A DNA stretch of 64,000 nucleotides from contig MPNM01000001.1 of assembly GCA_002239025.1 (NCBI GenBank), positions 62,001 to 126,000 of the forward strand. Reading direction: 5' to 3'. The notes under the pieces are model-generated. The model saw only the letters and a program-made list of their open reading frames with translations. It was not told the origin of the DNA and ran no database searches. This document shows, piece by piece, positions 28,219 through 37,017 of this stretch. Source of the stretch: Chloroflexi bacterium bin125 (lineage in GTDB: Bacteria; Chloroflexota; Dehalococcoidia; Bin125). Positions within the stretch are counted from its first letter, which is position 1, and each line of letters begins with the position of its first letter. A program made the position numbers and the translations under genes.

Positions 28219-28496
28219 GGCGTTTCAGCCTCGGTTTCCATACGTGCTGCTGCTTCGGCAATGGGATCAAGTGCCCTCAGCCGCTTGAACATCTCCATGT
28301 AGTCGTCGAACGACTCGACGCATCCTCCACCGTGAATGAGCATCCATTTTCCCCGGTGCGTTTCCCAAAGCTCATCGCAGTGGGTCGCAAAAAATGCATC
28401 ATTACGCCGAGCTTCCTCATTCACAGCGTCGAGAAATTCAAGGTCAAGACCGAGGTTGGCCAAGGCCTCTGTGAGCCCCTCCCTCTTGGTAGTCAT
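28206..28496 (-). CDS. Small hypothetical protein (DUF5678-like)
   Basis: A 96-residue protein directly upstream of, and overlapping, the retropepsin-like gene. FFATHCDELWETHRGKWMLIHGGG and FDDYMEMFKRL resemble small DUF5678-type proteins, which are often encoded beside single-domain aspartyl proteases in bacteria. The family call is tentative and by eye. No signal peptide or membrane segment is visible. The pair may be a protease and its partner or substrate. Confidence 0.5.
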   Translation of the reverse strand: MTTKREGLTEALANLGLDLEFLDAVNEEARRNDAFFATHCDELWETHRGKWMLIHGGGCVESFDDYMEMFKRLRALDPIAEAAARMETEAETPWIL

Positions 28497-28621
28497 GACG
28501 CCTTCCTCAGCTATGTTCTGCTCATCCCTTACGGTAACTAATCCTACTCCCGCTTCGCACCTGACAACGCGCTCTGCTCGTTAGAGGGGGCGCCAACCGT
28601 CGTCCGCGCTCCCCGCAGTCC

Positions 28622-29881
28622 TCAGTTGACCATCACCGGCAGTTCGTCCCCGGCCTCAGGAACATGAGGCATCAGTACCAGCGCCGCGTTCTGACCGTGT
28701 GCTCCGTAGGCTGCCGTCGCAGCTCCGACGATCCGGTCCTCGTACAACTTCGGGACGAAGCCAAGTTTGCAGGCGATGTCTTGCTCCTGGAATGTCGCGT
28801 GCGGCGGTACTTGGCGCTGATCGACGATCATCGCCGCTGCCACCGCCGATAGGGCGCCCGACGCACCGGCGGTATAGCCGACATTGGGACTCACTGTCGT
28901 CGCATACATATCCAGCGTGCGACGTCCAAATGCGCGCTCGATGATGTCCGTTTCGCGCTCGTCACCCAGCCTGGAGCCCGCGCCTGCTGCCACGACGACA
29001 TCGATATCTGACGGCGAAATCTCGCCGCCCAACATCGCATCCCCCGTCGCCCGTCGCGCGACCTCAACGTCTGTCGGTGCCTGCCCGTCACCCATCGGGC
29101 CTGAGGTCAATGCCTCGCCGCCGATTTCCGCGTAAATGTGGACGCCACGTTGCGCAGCGAGCTGGCGGTCTTCCAACATCAACGCTCCAGCCCCTTCACC
29201 AAGGATCATGCCCTGGCGATTCGCGTCGAACGGGCGCTGCGCTTTGGGGTCGTCAGTCTGGTCGAGCAAGCCCGACGATTCGTAGGATTGCCAAACGTCT
29301 TCGCGCAACGGCGCCTCGGCGCCAATTGCCATCGCTGCCCGCACGACGCCAGAGCGAATCAATTGCGTCGCCAGCACCACCGAGGCCAACCCTGACGCGC
29401 CGCCCATCGACACAGTGAACACGGGACCTGCGATATTCAGACCCAGCGACGCGCCCGACAGGCCCGATCCCAGCGCTGCCCAGCCATCGCCGATGCTGGG
29501 ATGCGCCATCCCGGTCACAGCTCCAACGACGAACGCATTCTGCTGGTTGAACTCGATTCGCGCGTCGGTCTGTGCCTGAATCGCTGCGTCCAGGGCAAGC
29601 TGCGAGGCTCGGTCCATCCGTTCCAACAACCAGTCCGGCGCGCCAGACGGCCCGCGCCACGACTCGTCCACTTGACCGGCCGCCACGGCACGCGGAGCCT
29701 CGAACGCCGTTAACGGCGACGTGCAGACCCGCCCCTCACTGAGTGCCGACCAGTAGTCGGCCGTGGTCAACCCGGCAGCCGAAACCGCGCCGACCCCGGT
29801 GACCACAACGCGCCGACGCTCGCCGGCGTCGTCAGACGTGACCCCTCGATTCATCCCTCCGCTGACACCTCCGCTGACCAT
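28622..29881 (-). CDS. Ketosynthase-fold (KAS II-like) protein without catalytic residues
   Basis: A 419-residue protein with the whole beta-ketoacyl-ACP synthase fold: VVVTGVGAVSAAGLTTADYW at residues 25-44 and GEGAGALMLED at about 228-238. All catalytic positions are altered. The Cys of T-A-C-x-S-G is Gly161 (VSMGGASG). The first His of N-A-H-G-T-S-T is Ala299 (VVAAGAGSR). The Lys and second His of K-S-x-x-G-H become SPNVGY, with Tyr at 336. The final GFGGTN is YGAHGQN. It looks like a chain-length-factor-like, non-condensing protein, but no partner ketosynthase is in the window. It is divergent from the hrcA operon. Confidence 0.82.
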   Translation of the reverse strand: MVSGGVSGGMNRGVTSDDAGERRRVVVTGVGAVSAAGLTTADYWSALSEGRVCTSPLTAFEAPRAVAAGQVDESWRGPSGAPDWLLERMDRASQLALDAAIQAQTDARIEFNQQNAFVVGAVTGMAHPSIGDGWAALGSGLSGASLGLNIAGPVFTVSMGGASGLASVVLATQLIRSGVVRAAMAIGAEAPLREDVWQSYESSGLLDQTDDPKAQRPFDANRQGMILGEGAGALMLEDRQLAAQRGVHIYAEIGGEALTSGPMGDGQAPTDVEVARRATGDAMLGGEISPSDIDVVVAAGAGSRLGDERETDIIERAFGRRTLDMYATTVSPNVGYTAGASGALSAVAAAMIVDQRQVPPHATFQEQDIACKLGFVPKLYEDRIVGAATAAYGAHGQNAALVLMPHVPEAGDELPVMVN

Positions 29882-29931
29882 GGTGCAACTTCCTCTCCGT
29901 CCCGACGAACACAGCTAGTTGACTACCGATT

Positions 29932-29951
29932 GGCGTGTTCTGCAACACGCC
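29932..29951. repeat. Inverted repeat between the KAS-like and hrcA genes
   Basis: GGCGTGTT-CTGC-AACACGCC, a perfect 8-bp stem with a 4-base loop. It lies between the two divergent starts, upstream of the hrcA promoter. It may be an operator for the KAS-like gene; no regulator is assigned. Confidence 0.5.
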
Positions 29952-29969
29952 GTCCAGGCCATTATTCCT

Positions 29970-29998
29970 TTGCCGATTCCAGCGAACGCTGCTACGAT
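29970..29998 (+). promoter_or_regulatory. Sigma-70-type promoter of hrcA operon
   Basis: TTGCCG (-35, 29970-29975) and TACGAT (-10, 29993-29998) are 17 bp apart. The CIRCE operator starts 7 bp after the -10, as expected for HrcA control. The call is by eye. Confidence 0.65.
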
Positions 29999-30005
29999 CA
30001 CGGCG

Positions 30006-30032
30006 TTAGCACTCTCTGTAAGAGAGTGCTAA
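30006..30032. promoter_or_regulatory. CIRCE operator
   Basis: TTAGCACTC, nine bases, GAGTGCTAA: a perfect 9-9-9 CIRCE, the binding site of HrcA. It overlaps the expected transcription start of hrcA-grpE-dnaK and so should give autoregulation of the operon by HrcA, with release under heat stress. Confidence 0.97.
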
Positions 30033-30106
30033 ACACAGCTTACGACAGCAACTTCACCAGCCTTGGCCGCCGGGCATGACCGCTGGATAGGGACTTGACG
30101 CGAGCG

Positions 30107-31216
30107 ATGTCTTCCGAACGACACACCGACAGTCTCAGTGATCGGCGTGCTGGCATTCTCCAGCTCGTGATTCAGGACTACATCGAAACCGCTACGCCGG
30201 TGGCGTCGCGTCACGTCGTCGAAAAATACGCCTTGCCGGCGTCGCCCGCAACGATACGCCACGAAATGCACGCGCTTGAGCAAGAGGGCTATCTGACTCA
30301 TCCACACACCTCCGCCGGCCGCGTTCCTTCCAATCGCGGCTACCGGCACTTCGTCCAGTCGCTGATGGGTCACGCGGAGTTGGGAATGGCCGAGCAAGCC
30401 TCGGTTCGCCACCAGTTCTTCCAGGCCGCCCCGGCCGTCGACGAATGGGTCGAACTGGCTGCCACCGTGCTCGCCCGATCGCTTGGGCTGCTGGTCATCG
30501 TCGCCCCGCCGCATCCTGAGCGGTTGCGCGTCCGCCAACTGGAACTGATCTCACTGAACGAGTTGCTCGTCCTAATGATCGTCGTGGTCCAGGAAGCACG
30601 GATGATTCGTCAGCTCATGCCGCTGCCGCAGCCAATCGAGGTCGATGAACTCGATGACCTCGCCACCAAGCTCTCCTGGATGTTGCGCGGCCAGTCCGCT
30701 CCTGATGTCCGCCAGGCCGCGAGACAGGCCATTGATGCTCCAGATACGCACCCGGTCGAACACTTCGTGCTCGACACGCTGGCCCAGGTGCTCGATCGAG
30801 ACGCGCTACGCGCCGGAATTCCCTCGATCGCCGGTCTCGGCGGAATGATGGCTCAGCCCGAGTTCCAGCACGAACCGATGCGCTCGCTGGAGCTGATCGA
30901 ACTCGTCGACCATCAAGCCGCCGAAGATCTGATTCCGGCAGCGGTGATTGAAGACGTCGCCCAGCAAGGTGACCTGCGCGGCGCCATGCACGTGCTGATC
31001 GGCGACGATCATCCCACCGAGCTGTTGCAGCAATGCTCACTGGTCCTCGCCCCGTACGGCTCGTCCTTGCTTCCCGATGACGCCCCCGAGATCCCCGGCT
31101 ACGTCGGGATCATCGGGCCAACCCGCATGAACTACCCGCGCAGCATCGCAGCCGCGCGGTTCTATTCCCAACTCCTTCAGGAGATGATCGACGCCGTCTA
31201 TGGAGCCAGCCGATGA
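30107..31216 (+). CDS. hrcA: Heat-inducible transcription repressor HrcA
   Basis: HrcA binds CIRCE and represses chaperone genes. The 369-residue protein has an N-terminal winged-helix domain (about 10-80) with SDRRAGILQLVIQDYIETATPVASR and SPATIRHEMHALEQEGYL, the DNA-recognition part. The GRVPSNRGYRHFVQ link follows. The C-terminal part carries the GAF-like dimer domain, ending with GIIGPTRMNYPRSIAAARFYSQLL. Start chosen at the ATG at 30107; a TTG at 30095 is in frame. Its stop overlaps the grpE start by 4 bp. A CIRCE site lies 75 bp upstream. Confidence 0.97.
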   Translation: MSSERHTDSLSDRRAGILQLVIQDYIETATPVASRHVVEKYALPASPATIRHEMHALEQEGYLTHPHTSAGRVPSNRGYRHFVQSLMGHAELGMAEQASVRHQFFQAAPAVDEWVELAATVLARSLGLLVIVAPPHPERLRVRQLELISLNELLVLMIVVVQEARMIRQLMPLPQPIEVDELDDLATKLSWMLRGQSAPDVRQAARQAIDAPDTHPVEHFVLDTLAQVLDRDALRAGIPSIAGLGGMMAQPEFQHEPMRSLELIELVDHQAAEDLIPAAVIEDVAQQGDLRGAMHVLIGDDHPTELLQQCSLVLAPYGSSLLPDDAPEIPGYVGIIGPTRMNYPRSIAAARFYSQLLQEMIDAVYGASR

Positions 31217-31836
31217 TCCCAGACAGTCAGTCAGCCGATGAGGCGAGTCAGCAGATCGATGAAGTGGTTGAACCGGATCCCGAACCAGAATCGTCCAACG
31301 ACTTCGTCGCCGAACCGGCCAATGAACTAGAGGCGTTGCGTGAGGAGTCGGCCCGCAACTATGCAGGCTGGCAACGCGCGCAGGCCGACTTCGAGAATCT
31401 CAAGCGCCGATCCGCGCAGGACGTGCGCGACCGCGTTCAGCAATCGCAGCGAGCGATCCTGCTCGACCTGCTCGACCTTGCCGACGATTTCGAGCGAGCC
31501 AACCGCGAGTCGCCCAGCGACGAGTCCAATCAGGGCGATCCGTGGCGTCAGGGCGTTGAGCTGATGGGACAGAAGCTGAGCGCGCTGCTGATGAGGCAGC
31601 AGGTCAAGCAGATCGACACCGTCGATCAGGCCTTTGATCCCGACTTCCACGAAGCTGTCGGCCAACTGCCCGGTCAACACAACGAGATTGTCGCCGTGCT
31701 GCGCACCGGCTACACCATTGGGTCTCGCGTGCTGCGGGCGACCCAGGTCATGGTCGGTGACGGCTCGATTGAGCCACCTGACCCAGACGACGACTCAACA
31801 GACACACCAGACGAAACAGACGAGATAACCGAGTAG
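31213..31836 (+). CDS. grpE: Nucleotide exchange factor GrpE
   Basis: GrpE releases ADP from DnaK. The 207-residue protein has an acidic N-terminus (about 1-40), a long coiled-coil helix (about 40-95, with [22 protein letters not shown]), and a C-terminal beta-domain with [14 protein letters not shown] and [21 protein letters not shown]. The acidic C-terminal tail ([17 protein letters not shown]) is long. The ATG overlaps the hrcA stop. It is followed by dnaK after 10 bp. Confidence 0.97.
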   Translation: MIPDSQSADEASQQIDEVVEPDPEPESSNDFVAEPANELEALREESARNYAGWQRAQADFENLKRRSAQDVRDRVQQSQRAILLDLLDLADDFERANRESPSDESNQGDPWRQGVELMGQKLSALLMRQQVKQIDTVDQAFDPDFHEAVGQLPGQHNEIVAVLRTGYTIGSRVLRATQVMVGDGSIEPPDPDDDSTDTPDETDEITE

Positions 31837-31846
31837 GAGATTTCCC

Positions 31847-33739
31847 ATGCCCGGACGAGTCATTGGCATCGACCTCGGCACGACCAACTCCGCCGTCGCC
31901 GTCATGGAAGGCGGCGAGCCGACTGTCATTCCCAACGCCGAAGGCAACCGCACCACGCCGTCAGTCGTCGCACTGACCAAGACTGGCGAACGCATCGTCG
32001 GCACCGCGGCCAAACGCCAAGCGGTTACCAATCCTGAGGACACCCTGTTCTCGGTCAAGCGACTCATGGGTCGCCGCTTCGACGATCCGAACGTGCAGGG
32101 CGCCGTCAGCCGGCTGCCCTACGTGGTCGACGGCGCCGAAAACCGCGACGCTCGCGTGCGAATGGGTGGCAACCCGTACTCCCCGCCCGAGATCGCCGCG
32201 ATGGTCCTGCAAAAGCTCAAGGCCGACGCCGAGTCCTACCTCGGCGAGACCGTCAGCGAAGCCGTGATCACGGTCCCGGCCTACTTCGACGACTCCCAGC
32301 GCAACGCCACCAAGGACGCCGGCCGGATCGCCGGACTCAATGTTCTGCGCATCATCAACGAGCCCACCGCCGCCTCGCTGGCGTATGGACTGGAAAAGAC
32401 CGAAGACCACTACATCGCCGTCTACGACCTCGGCGGTGGCACCTTCGATATCTCAATCCTCGAACTCGGCGAAGGCACGTTCCAGGTCCGCTCGACCAAC
32501 GGCAACACCTTCCTCGGCGGCGATGACTTCGACCAACGCCTGATGGATTACCTCGTCGATGCCTTCCGCAAGGAGCAGGCCATCGACCTCTCCCAGGACC
32601 GCATGGCCCTGCAGCGGCTCAAGGAAGCCGCCGAGCGCGCCAAGGTCGAACTCTCCACGACGCAATCCACCGAGATCAACCTGCCATACATCACCGCCGA
32701 TGCCTCCGGTCCGAAGCACTTCACCCACACGCTGACGCGGGCGCAGCTCGAGCAGCTTGTCCTCGACCTCGTCGATGGCACCCTCGAGCCCTGCCGCAAC
32801 GCGCTTGACGACGCCAGCATCACCCGCGATCAGGTTGACGAGATCGTCCTCGTCGGTGGACAGACGCGGATGCCGCTGGTCCAGCAGAAGGTTGAGCAAT
32901 TCTTCGGCAAGGAGCCGCATCGCGGCGTCAACCCGGACGAAGTCGTCGCTCTCGGCGCAGCGATTCAAGCCGGCGTCCTGCGCGGCGAGGTCAAGGATGT
33001 CCTCCTGCTCGATGTCACGCCGTTGACCCTCGGCATCGAGACCCTGGGCGGCGTCTCGACTCCGCTGATCCCCCGCAACACCACCATCCCGACCTCCAAG
33101 TCGCAGGTCTTCTCGACCGCCGCCGACAACCAGTCGCAGGTCGAGATTCATGTGCTCCAGGGCGAGCGCGAGATGGCCGGCGGCAACAAGTCGTTGGGTA
33201 AGTTCATCCTCGACGGCATCCTGCCCGCGCCGCGTGGCATGCCCCAGGTCGAGGTCACCTTCGACATCGACGCGAACGGCATCCTCAACGTCGGCGCCCA
33301 GGACAAGGGCACCGGCAAGGAGCAGCGGATCACGATCCAGGGTTCATCCGGCCTCTCCGACGACGAGATCGCCGCCATGCAGCGCGACGCTGAGGAGCAC
33401 GCCGAGGAAGACCAGCGCCTGCGAGAACTCGCCGAAGTCCGCAACCGAGCCGAAACCACCGCCTACGAGGCGGAAAAAGTCCTCACCGACCAGGAGGACA
33501 AGCTCGACGAAGAACTCAAGACCGAGATGCAGGGCAAGATCGAAGCCCTCCGAGCCACGCTCGAGTCGGAGGACGCCGCTCCCATCCAGTCAGCCCTCGA
33601 CGACCTCAACACCTCCCTGATGAAAGTCGGAGAGAAAATCTACGGCCAGCAAGAACCGGCCGCCGCCGCCGCCGGAGCCGCAGGATCAGCGCCCCCGCCC
33701 GACGACGACACCGTCGAAGGAGAGTTCCGCGAGGTCTAG
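31847..33739 (+). CDS. dnaK: Chaperone DnaK (Hsp70)
   Basis: ATP-driven folding chaperone working with DnaJ and GrpE. The 630-residue protein is of normal length. [18 protein letters not shown] at about residues 5-22 is the phosphate-binding start of the ATPase. [13 protein letters not shown] and [13 protein letters not shown] are also present. The substrate-binding domain has [18 protein letters not shown] (about 384-401) with the linker before it. A helical lid and an Ala-rich C-terminus ([19 protein letters not shown]) end the protein. DnaJ is about 980 bp away, across an inserted, oppositely oriented toxin-antitoxin-like gene. Confidence 0.99.
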   Translation: MPGRVIGIDLGTTNSAVAVMEGGEPTVIPNAEGNRTTPSVVALTKTGERIVGTAAKRQAVTNPEDTLFSVKRLMGRRFDDPNVQGAVSRLPYVVDGAENRDARVRMGGNPYSPPEIAAMVLQKLKADAESYLGETVSEAVITVPAYFDDSQRNATKDAGRIAGLNVLRIINEPTAASLAYGLEKTEDHYIAVYDLGGGTFDISILELGEGTFQVRSTNGNTFLGGDDFDQRLMDYLVDAFRKEQAIDLSQDRMALQRLKEAAERAKVELSTTQSTEINLPYITADASGPKHFTHTLTRAQLEQLVLDLVDGTLEPCRNALDDASITRDQVDEIVLVGGQTRMPLVQQKVEQFFGKEPHRGVNPDEVVALGAAIQAGVLRGEVKDVLLLDVTPLTLGIETLGGVSTPLIPRNTTIPTSKSQVFSTAADNQSQVEIHVLQGEREMAGGNKSLGKFILDGILPAPRGMPQVEVTFDIDANGILNVGAQDKGTGKEQRITIQGSSGLSDDEIAAMQRDAEEHAEEDQRLRELAEVRNRAETTAYEAEKVLTDQEDKLDEELKTEMQGKIEALRATLESEDAAPIQSALDDLNTSLMKVGEKIYGQQEPAAAAAGAAGSAPPPDDDTVEGEFREV

Positions 33740-33778
33740 CTGTCAACGCCGGAGTCGACGGGTCGACACACCTTGATC

Positions 33779-33810
33779 GAGTCACACCCGCGCTTGACGC
33801 GGGTATCTCG
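33779..33810. repeat. Family A half-repeat after dnaK
   Basis: GAGTCACACCCGCGC followed by TTGACGCGGGTATCTCG is the left hairpin of the family A repeat. It lies next to the insertion point of the MNT-HEPN gene. Confidence 0.7.
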
Positions 33811-33889
33811 ACTTGAACGACTCAGCGGCTTTTGAGGGCATGAACAGCGTCAGACTCACTGCGCCTGCAGTGCATCTCACGATGCACGG

Positions 33890-34594
33890 CTATTTCCCTG
33901 ACTCCTGCGCCTCCGCTTGTGCTTCGGCCAGCAGCGGCACCAGCCGTTTTGCCAGTTCGGGAACGTAGACCTGGATGATCTCCCACAGTTTGTCGAACTC
34001 AATCTCGTAGTAGGCATGCACGATCAGATGGCGTAGCCCGATCATTCTGCCCCAGTCGATTTCGGGGTGTATGTCCCGGACGTGCTTCGGCACCTTGTTG
34101 GCTGCCTCGCCTATCTGCGACAAACCAAAGCTTGCCGCCGCAATCGTCTTCTCATCGGCTAGGTACTCTTCGTAATCCATGTCTGCCGTGAATTCGGAAA
34201 CGTCACGGCAGTATTTCATCATCTCCAGGATGTATACGTCCCACCGCTTAGGGCGTGACCCATTTGACATGTACGGCCTCGGATTCGCTGGGTCGACGGC
34301 ATCGGCTTCCACCCAGGGCAGATATTCCTTGCGCATCCTATGGCGTTCGACCATGTCCACTCGTCGGCCGAACACGTCTGAGAGATACGACTGAGCGGCG
34401 TAACAGCCCCAGGACGTTTCGGGCTCTCCATCGAACGTGACCAGGATGTCGATATCGCTGTCAGCCGATGCTTCGTCGCGAGCCAGAGATCCGAACAACG
34501 CCAAATCGGCCACGCCGAAGCGCTCCTTGAGCACCGGCAGGTGTTCGCGCAACAGCGCCAATGCCGCGTCCCTGCTGAGAATCGGCTCATCCAC
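33890..34594 (-). CDS. Single-chain MNT nucleotidyltransferase-HEPN (MntA-HepT-like) fusion
   Basis: A 234-residue protein joining two domains normally encoded by separate toxin-antitoxin genes. Residues 1-100 are a minimal nucleotidyltransferase (MNT): GS at 35-36, then ten residues and DID at 47-49 (GSLARDEASADSDID), with a third Asp at about 80 in RRVDMVE. Residues about 115-225 are HEPN/DUF86: EMMKYCRDV, SQIGEAANKV and R188-HLIV-H193-AY195, the RX4HXY RNase motif. In HepT-MntA pairs, the MNT antitoxin AMPylates the Tyr in this motif. Met109 lies at the domain join and could start a separate HEPN product. The gene is reversed between dnaK and dnaJ. Confidence 0.88.
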   Translation of the reverse strand: MDEPILSRDAALALLREHLPVLKERFGVADLALFGSLARDEASADSDIDILVTFDGEPETSWGCYAAQSYLSDVFGRRVDMVERHRMRKEYLPWVEADAVDPANPRPYMSNGSRPKRWDVYILEMMKYCRDVSEFTADMDYEEYLADEKTIAAASFGLSQIGEAANKVPKHVRDIHPEIDWGRMIGLRHLIVHAYYEIEFDKLWEIIQVYVPELAKRLVPLLAEAQAEAQESGK

Positions 34595-34717
34595 GATTCC
34601 ACCTCTCGGTTCAGCTTAATCCTCCACAGAGGCCCGCGTCTTTGGCGCGAATCCGCGATAACCTACCGATAGAACCACGCCCAGTACCCCCAGCACGCGC
34701 ACGACCGAAACTGCCCT

Positions 34718-35842
34718 ATGGCTCAATCTGACGACTTCTATGAGATCCTTGGCCTGTCGCGCGAGGCTTCGCAGGATGACATCCGGCGATCCTTCCGCAA
34801 GCTGGCGATGGAGCATCATCCCGACCGTGTGACCGACCCGGCGCAGAAGGAGGCCTCCGAGGCCAAGTTCAAGCGCATCGCCGCCGCCTACGAGGTGCTC
34901 TCCGACACTGAGAAGAAGGCCAAGTACGACCAGTACGGCTCGGTCGGGGCCTTTGCCCAGGGGACCGGCTTCGAGGGCTTCGACTTCGGCGGCTTCGGCG
35001 ACATCTTCGACGCCTTCTTTGGCGGACGCCGCTCAGCGGGACCGATTCGCGGCGGCGACCTGCGCATCCAGATCGAGCTGGACTTCGAGGAAGCCGTCTT
35101 CGGCTGCGAGGAAGAGATTCGCGCCTCGCGGCTCGAGCACTGCACCATCTGCGGCGGCTCGGGCGGCGAGCCCGGCACACAACGCGTCGCCTGCACAGTC
35201 TGCGGCGGCTCCGGAGAGATTCGCCGCACCCAGAGCAATGTCTTCGGACGCTTCGTCAACGTCGCCCCATGCGAGCCCTGCGAGGGAGAGGGCGCTGTGA
35301 TCGAGCATCCCTGCAAATCTTGCGGCGGCATTGGTCGCGAGCAGCGCAACCGACGGCTCAAGGTGAAAATCCCTGCCGGCGTCACGGACGGCGCCCAGAT
35401 GCGACTCTCGGGCGAAGGCGACGCCGGATTGCGCGGCGGACCGGCCGGGAATCTCTATGTCGATATCAACGTCCGACCACACGAACTCTTCCTGCGCGAC
35501 GGCAACGACCTGATCCTGCCGCTCCGACTCAACGTGGCCCAGGCCGCACTTGGCGCGACCGTCAACATCCCCGGCATCAACGGCCACGACCAGCCGCTCA
35601 ACATTCCTGCCGCTACACAGCACGGCAACGAGTTCCGCCTGCGCGGAGAGGGCGTCCCTCATCTGCGAGGACGAGGTCGCGGCGACATGCGCGTACAGGT
35701 CCACGTCGAAATCCCGAACAAGCTCAGCGCCGAGCAGCGTCAACTCTTCGAGCAACTCGCCGAACTGCTTGACGAGCCTGCCAACCGAGGCGGCGATGAA
35801 GACGGCGTCTTCTCGCGCATCCGTGGAGCGTTCACCAATTAG
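34718..35842 (+). CDS. dnaJ: Chaperone DnaJ (Hsp40)
   Basis: DnaJ stimulates DnaK ATPase activity and delivers clients. The 374-residue protein has a J domain (about 5-72) with HPD at residues 34-36, then a Gly/Phe-rich region (GFEGFDFGGFGDIFDAFFGG). Four zinc-binding CxxCxGxG repeats follow: CTICGGSG, CTVCGGSG, CEPCEGEG and CKSCGGIG. Two C-terminal beta domains end the protein. The gene is separated from dnaK by an inverted MNT-HEPN gene, so it must use its own promoter or read-through. Its end overlaps the start of prmA. Confidence 0.98.
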   Translation: MAQSDDFYEILGLSREASQDDIRRSFRKLAMEHHPDRVTDPAQKEASEAKFKRIAAAYEVLSDTEKKAKYDQYGSVGAFAQGTGFEGFDFGGFGDIFDAFFGGRRSAGPIRGGDLRIQIELDFEEAVFGCEEEIRASRLEHCTICGGSGGEPGTQRVACTVCGGSGEIRRTQSNVFGRFVNVAPCEPCEGEGAVIEHPCKSCGGIGREQRNRRLKVKIPAGVTDGAQMRLSGEGDAGLRGGPAGNLYVDINVRPHELFLRDGNDLILPLRLNVAQAALGATVNIPGINGHDQPLNIPAATQHGNEFRLRGEGVPHLRGRGRGDMRVQVHVEIPNKLSAEQRQLFEQLAELLDEPANRGGDEDGVFSRIRGAFTN

Positions 35843-36755
35843 TCGGTCCCCGAAGCTGCTCCGAGTCGCGATCAGCGTCAACACCACAGAGGTTGAGCAG
35901 GCGATCGCGGCCTGGGAACTGGTCGGTGTGTTCAACTCCAGCGTCGAGTACCAACTCGACGAGCCGACAGAAGAGCCCTGGCCCGGTCACGACAATCGCC
36001 CGATGCAAGGCGGCCGCGCCGAGGTCGTCGCCTACCTCGACGCCGATCACTGGAAACGAATTGAGTCGACCGCTCACGCCGCTGCTGCCAGTCTGTCATT
36101 AGGAGAACAGTTGTTTCACGTGAAGCAATTGCCCAATCGAGATTGGCGCACCGCCTGGCACGACCACTTCAACCTCGTCCGCATTCCCGGACCACGAACC
36201 ATCATCATCCGTCCTCCGCACATCACGCATGAAGCGAAGCCCGACGAAGTCGTCATCGACCTCGTCCCTGGACTCGCCTTCGGCACCGGACAGCACCAGT
36301 CCACAAGGCTCTGCCTGCAACTCCTCGCCGAACAGATCAACGGCGGTGAGCATGTACTGGATGTCGGAACAGGCAGCGGCATCCTCGCTGTCGCCGCGGC
36401 AAAGCTCGGCGCGGTCTCGGTGCTTGCCACCGACATCGATCCCCTCGCCGTCGACGCGGCGCGCCAGACCGCCCGGCAGAATCAACTCTCGGAGCAAGTG
36501 GAAGTTCGCAAAGGTTCGATTCCATCCGACAAGCAGTTTGATCTCATCACTGCCAACCTGACAGCGGACATCCTCCAGTACCTCGCAAAGGACCTGGCAA
36601 GCGTGCTCAAGCCAGAGGGCAAGCTGATCGCCAGTGGACTGATTGCAACTCGGCAGGATGAGGTGGCGACGACGTTTTCGACCTGCGGCCTTCAAATGCA
36701 GTCCGATCAATCCGAAGACGACTGGCTGGCGCTCCTACTTTGTCCCTTCCGCTAG
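35796..36755 (+). CDS. prmA: Ribosomal protein L11 methyltransferase PrmA
   Basis: A SAM-dependent methyltransferase that trimethylates ribosomal protein L11. The 319-residue frame has a small N-terminal L11-binding domain, then DWRTAWHDHFNLVRI, GLAFGTGQHQSTRLCL and the SAM-binding motif DVGTGSGILAVAAAKLGA. NLTADIL stands for the usual NILA-type motif. Start at the ATG at 35796 overlaps dnaJ by 47 bp; a GTG at 35823 would give an overlap of 20 bp and is equally plausible. The dnaJ-prmA-rsmE gene order is common in bacteria; here an SDR gene on the other strand and a repeat separate prmA from rsmE. Confidence 0.92.
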   Translation: MKTASSRASVERSPISRSPKLLRVAISVNTTEVEQAIAAWELVGVFNSSVEYQLDEPTEEPWPGHDNRPMQGGRAEVVAYLDADHWKRIESTAHAAAASLSLGEQLFHVKQLPNRDWRTAWHDHFNLVRIPGPRTIIIRPPHITHEAKPDEVVIDLVPGLAFGTGQHQSTRLCLQLLAEQINGGEHVLDVGTGSGILAVAAAKLGAVSVLATDIDPLAVDAARQTARQNQLSEQVEVRKGSIPSDKQFDLITANLTADILQYLAKDLASVLKPEGKLIASGLIATRQDEVATTFSTCGLQMQSDQSEDDWLALLLCPFR

Positions 36756-36774
36756 GAGATTGTGCACAGCGAGC

Positions 36775-36968
36775 GATTCCCCTCTCCCCCCCCTTGCGGG
36801 GGGAGATGTCACGGAGTGAGGGCGGGGCGGGCGAGGGGAGCGGGCGGGGGCGGTTCGGCTGCCAACGTCCAGATAGGGATCCCGAACAGAGGCCCCCATC
36901 TGCCCCCCGGGTCAAGCCCGGGGCAGGCTTTCGGCATCTCCCCCGCAAGGGGGGAGAAGGGGAGATTC
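36775..36968. repeat. Family B repeat, long copy
   Basis: Begins ATTCCCCTCTCCCCCCCC-TTGCG and ends CCGCAAGGGGGGAGAAGGGGA. Also holds CCCCGGGTCAAGCCCGGGG, an inner palindrome. Occupies the gap between prmA and the SDR gene. Confidence 0.8.
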
Positions 36969-37017
36969 TCGGAGTCTTGGCAGGCGCGTTCAAGAGACCA
37001 CTCGACCGGACGTCCCT

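Noticed and set aside
32453-33151. 232-residue minus-strand ORF inside dnaK
   Set aside because: Shadow of dnaK, with no motif and no plausible promoter.
35550-35795. N-terminal extension of the prmA frame
   Set aside because: It is inside dnaJ in another frame and is Ser-rich without PrmA motifs.
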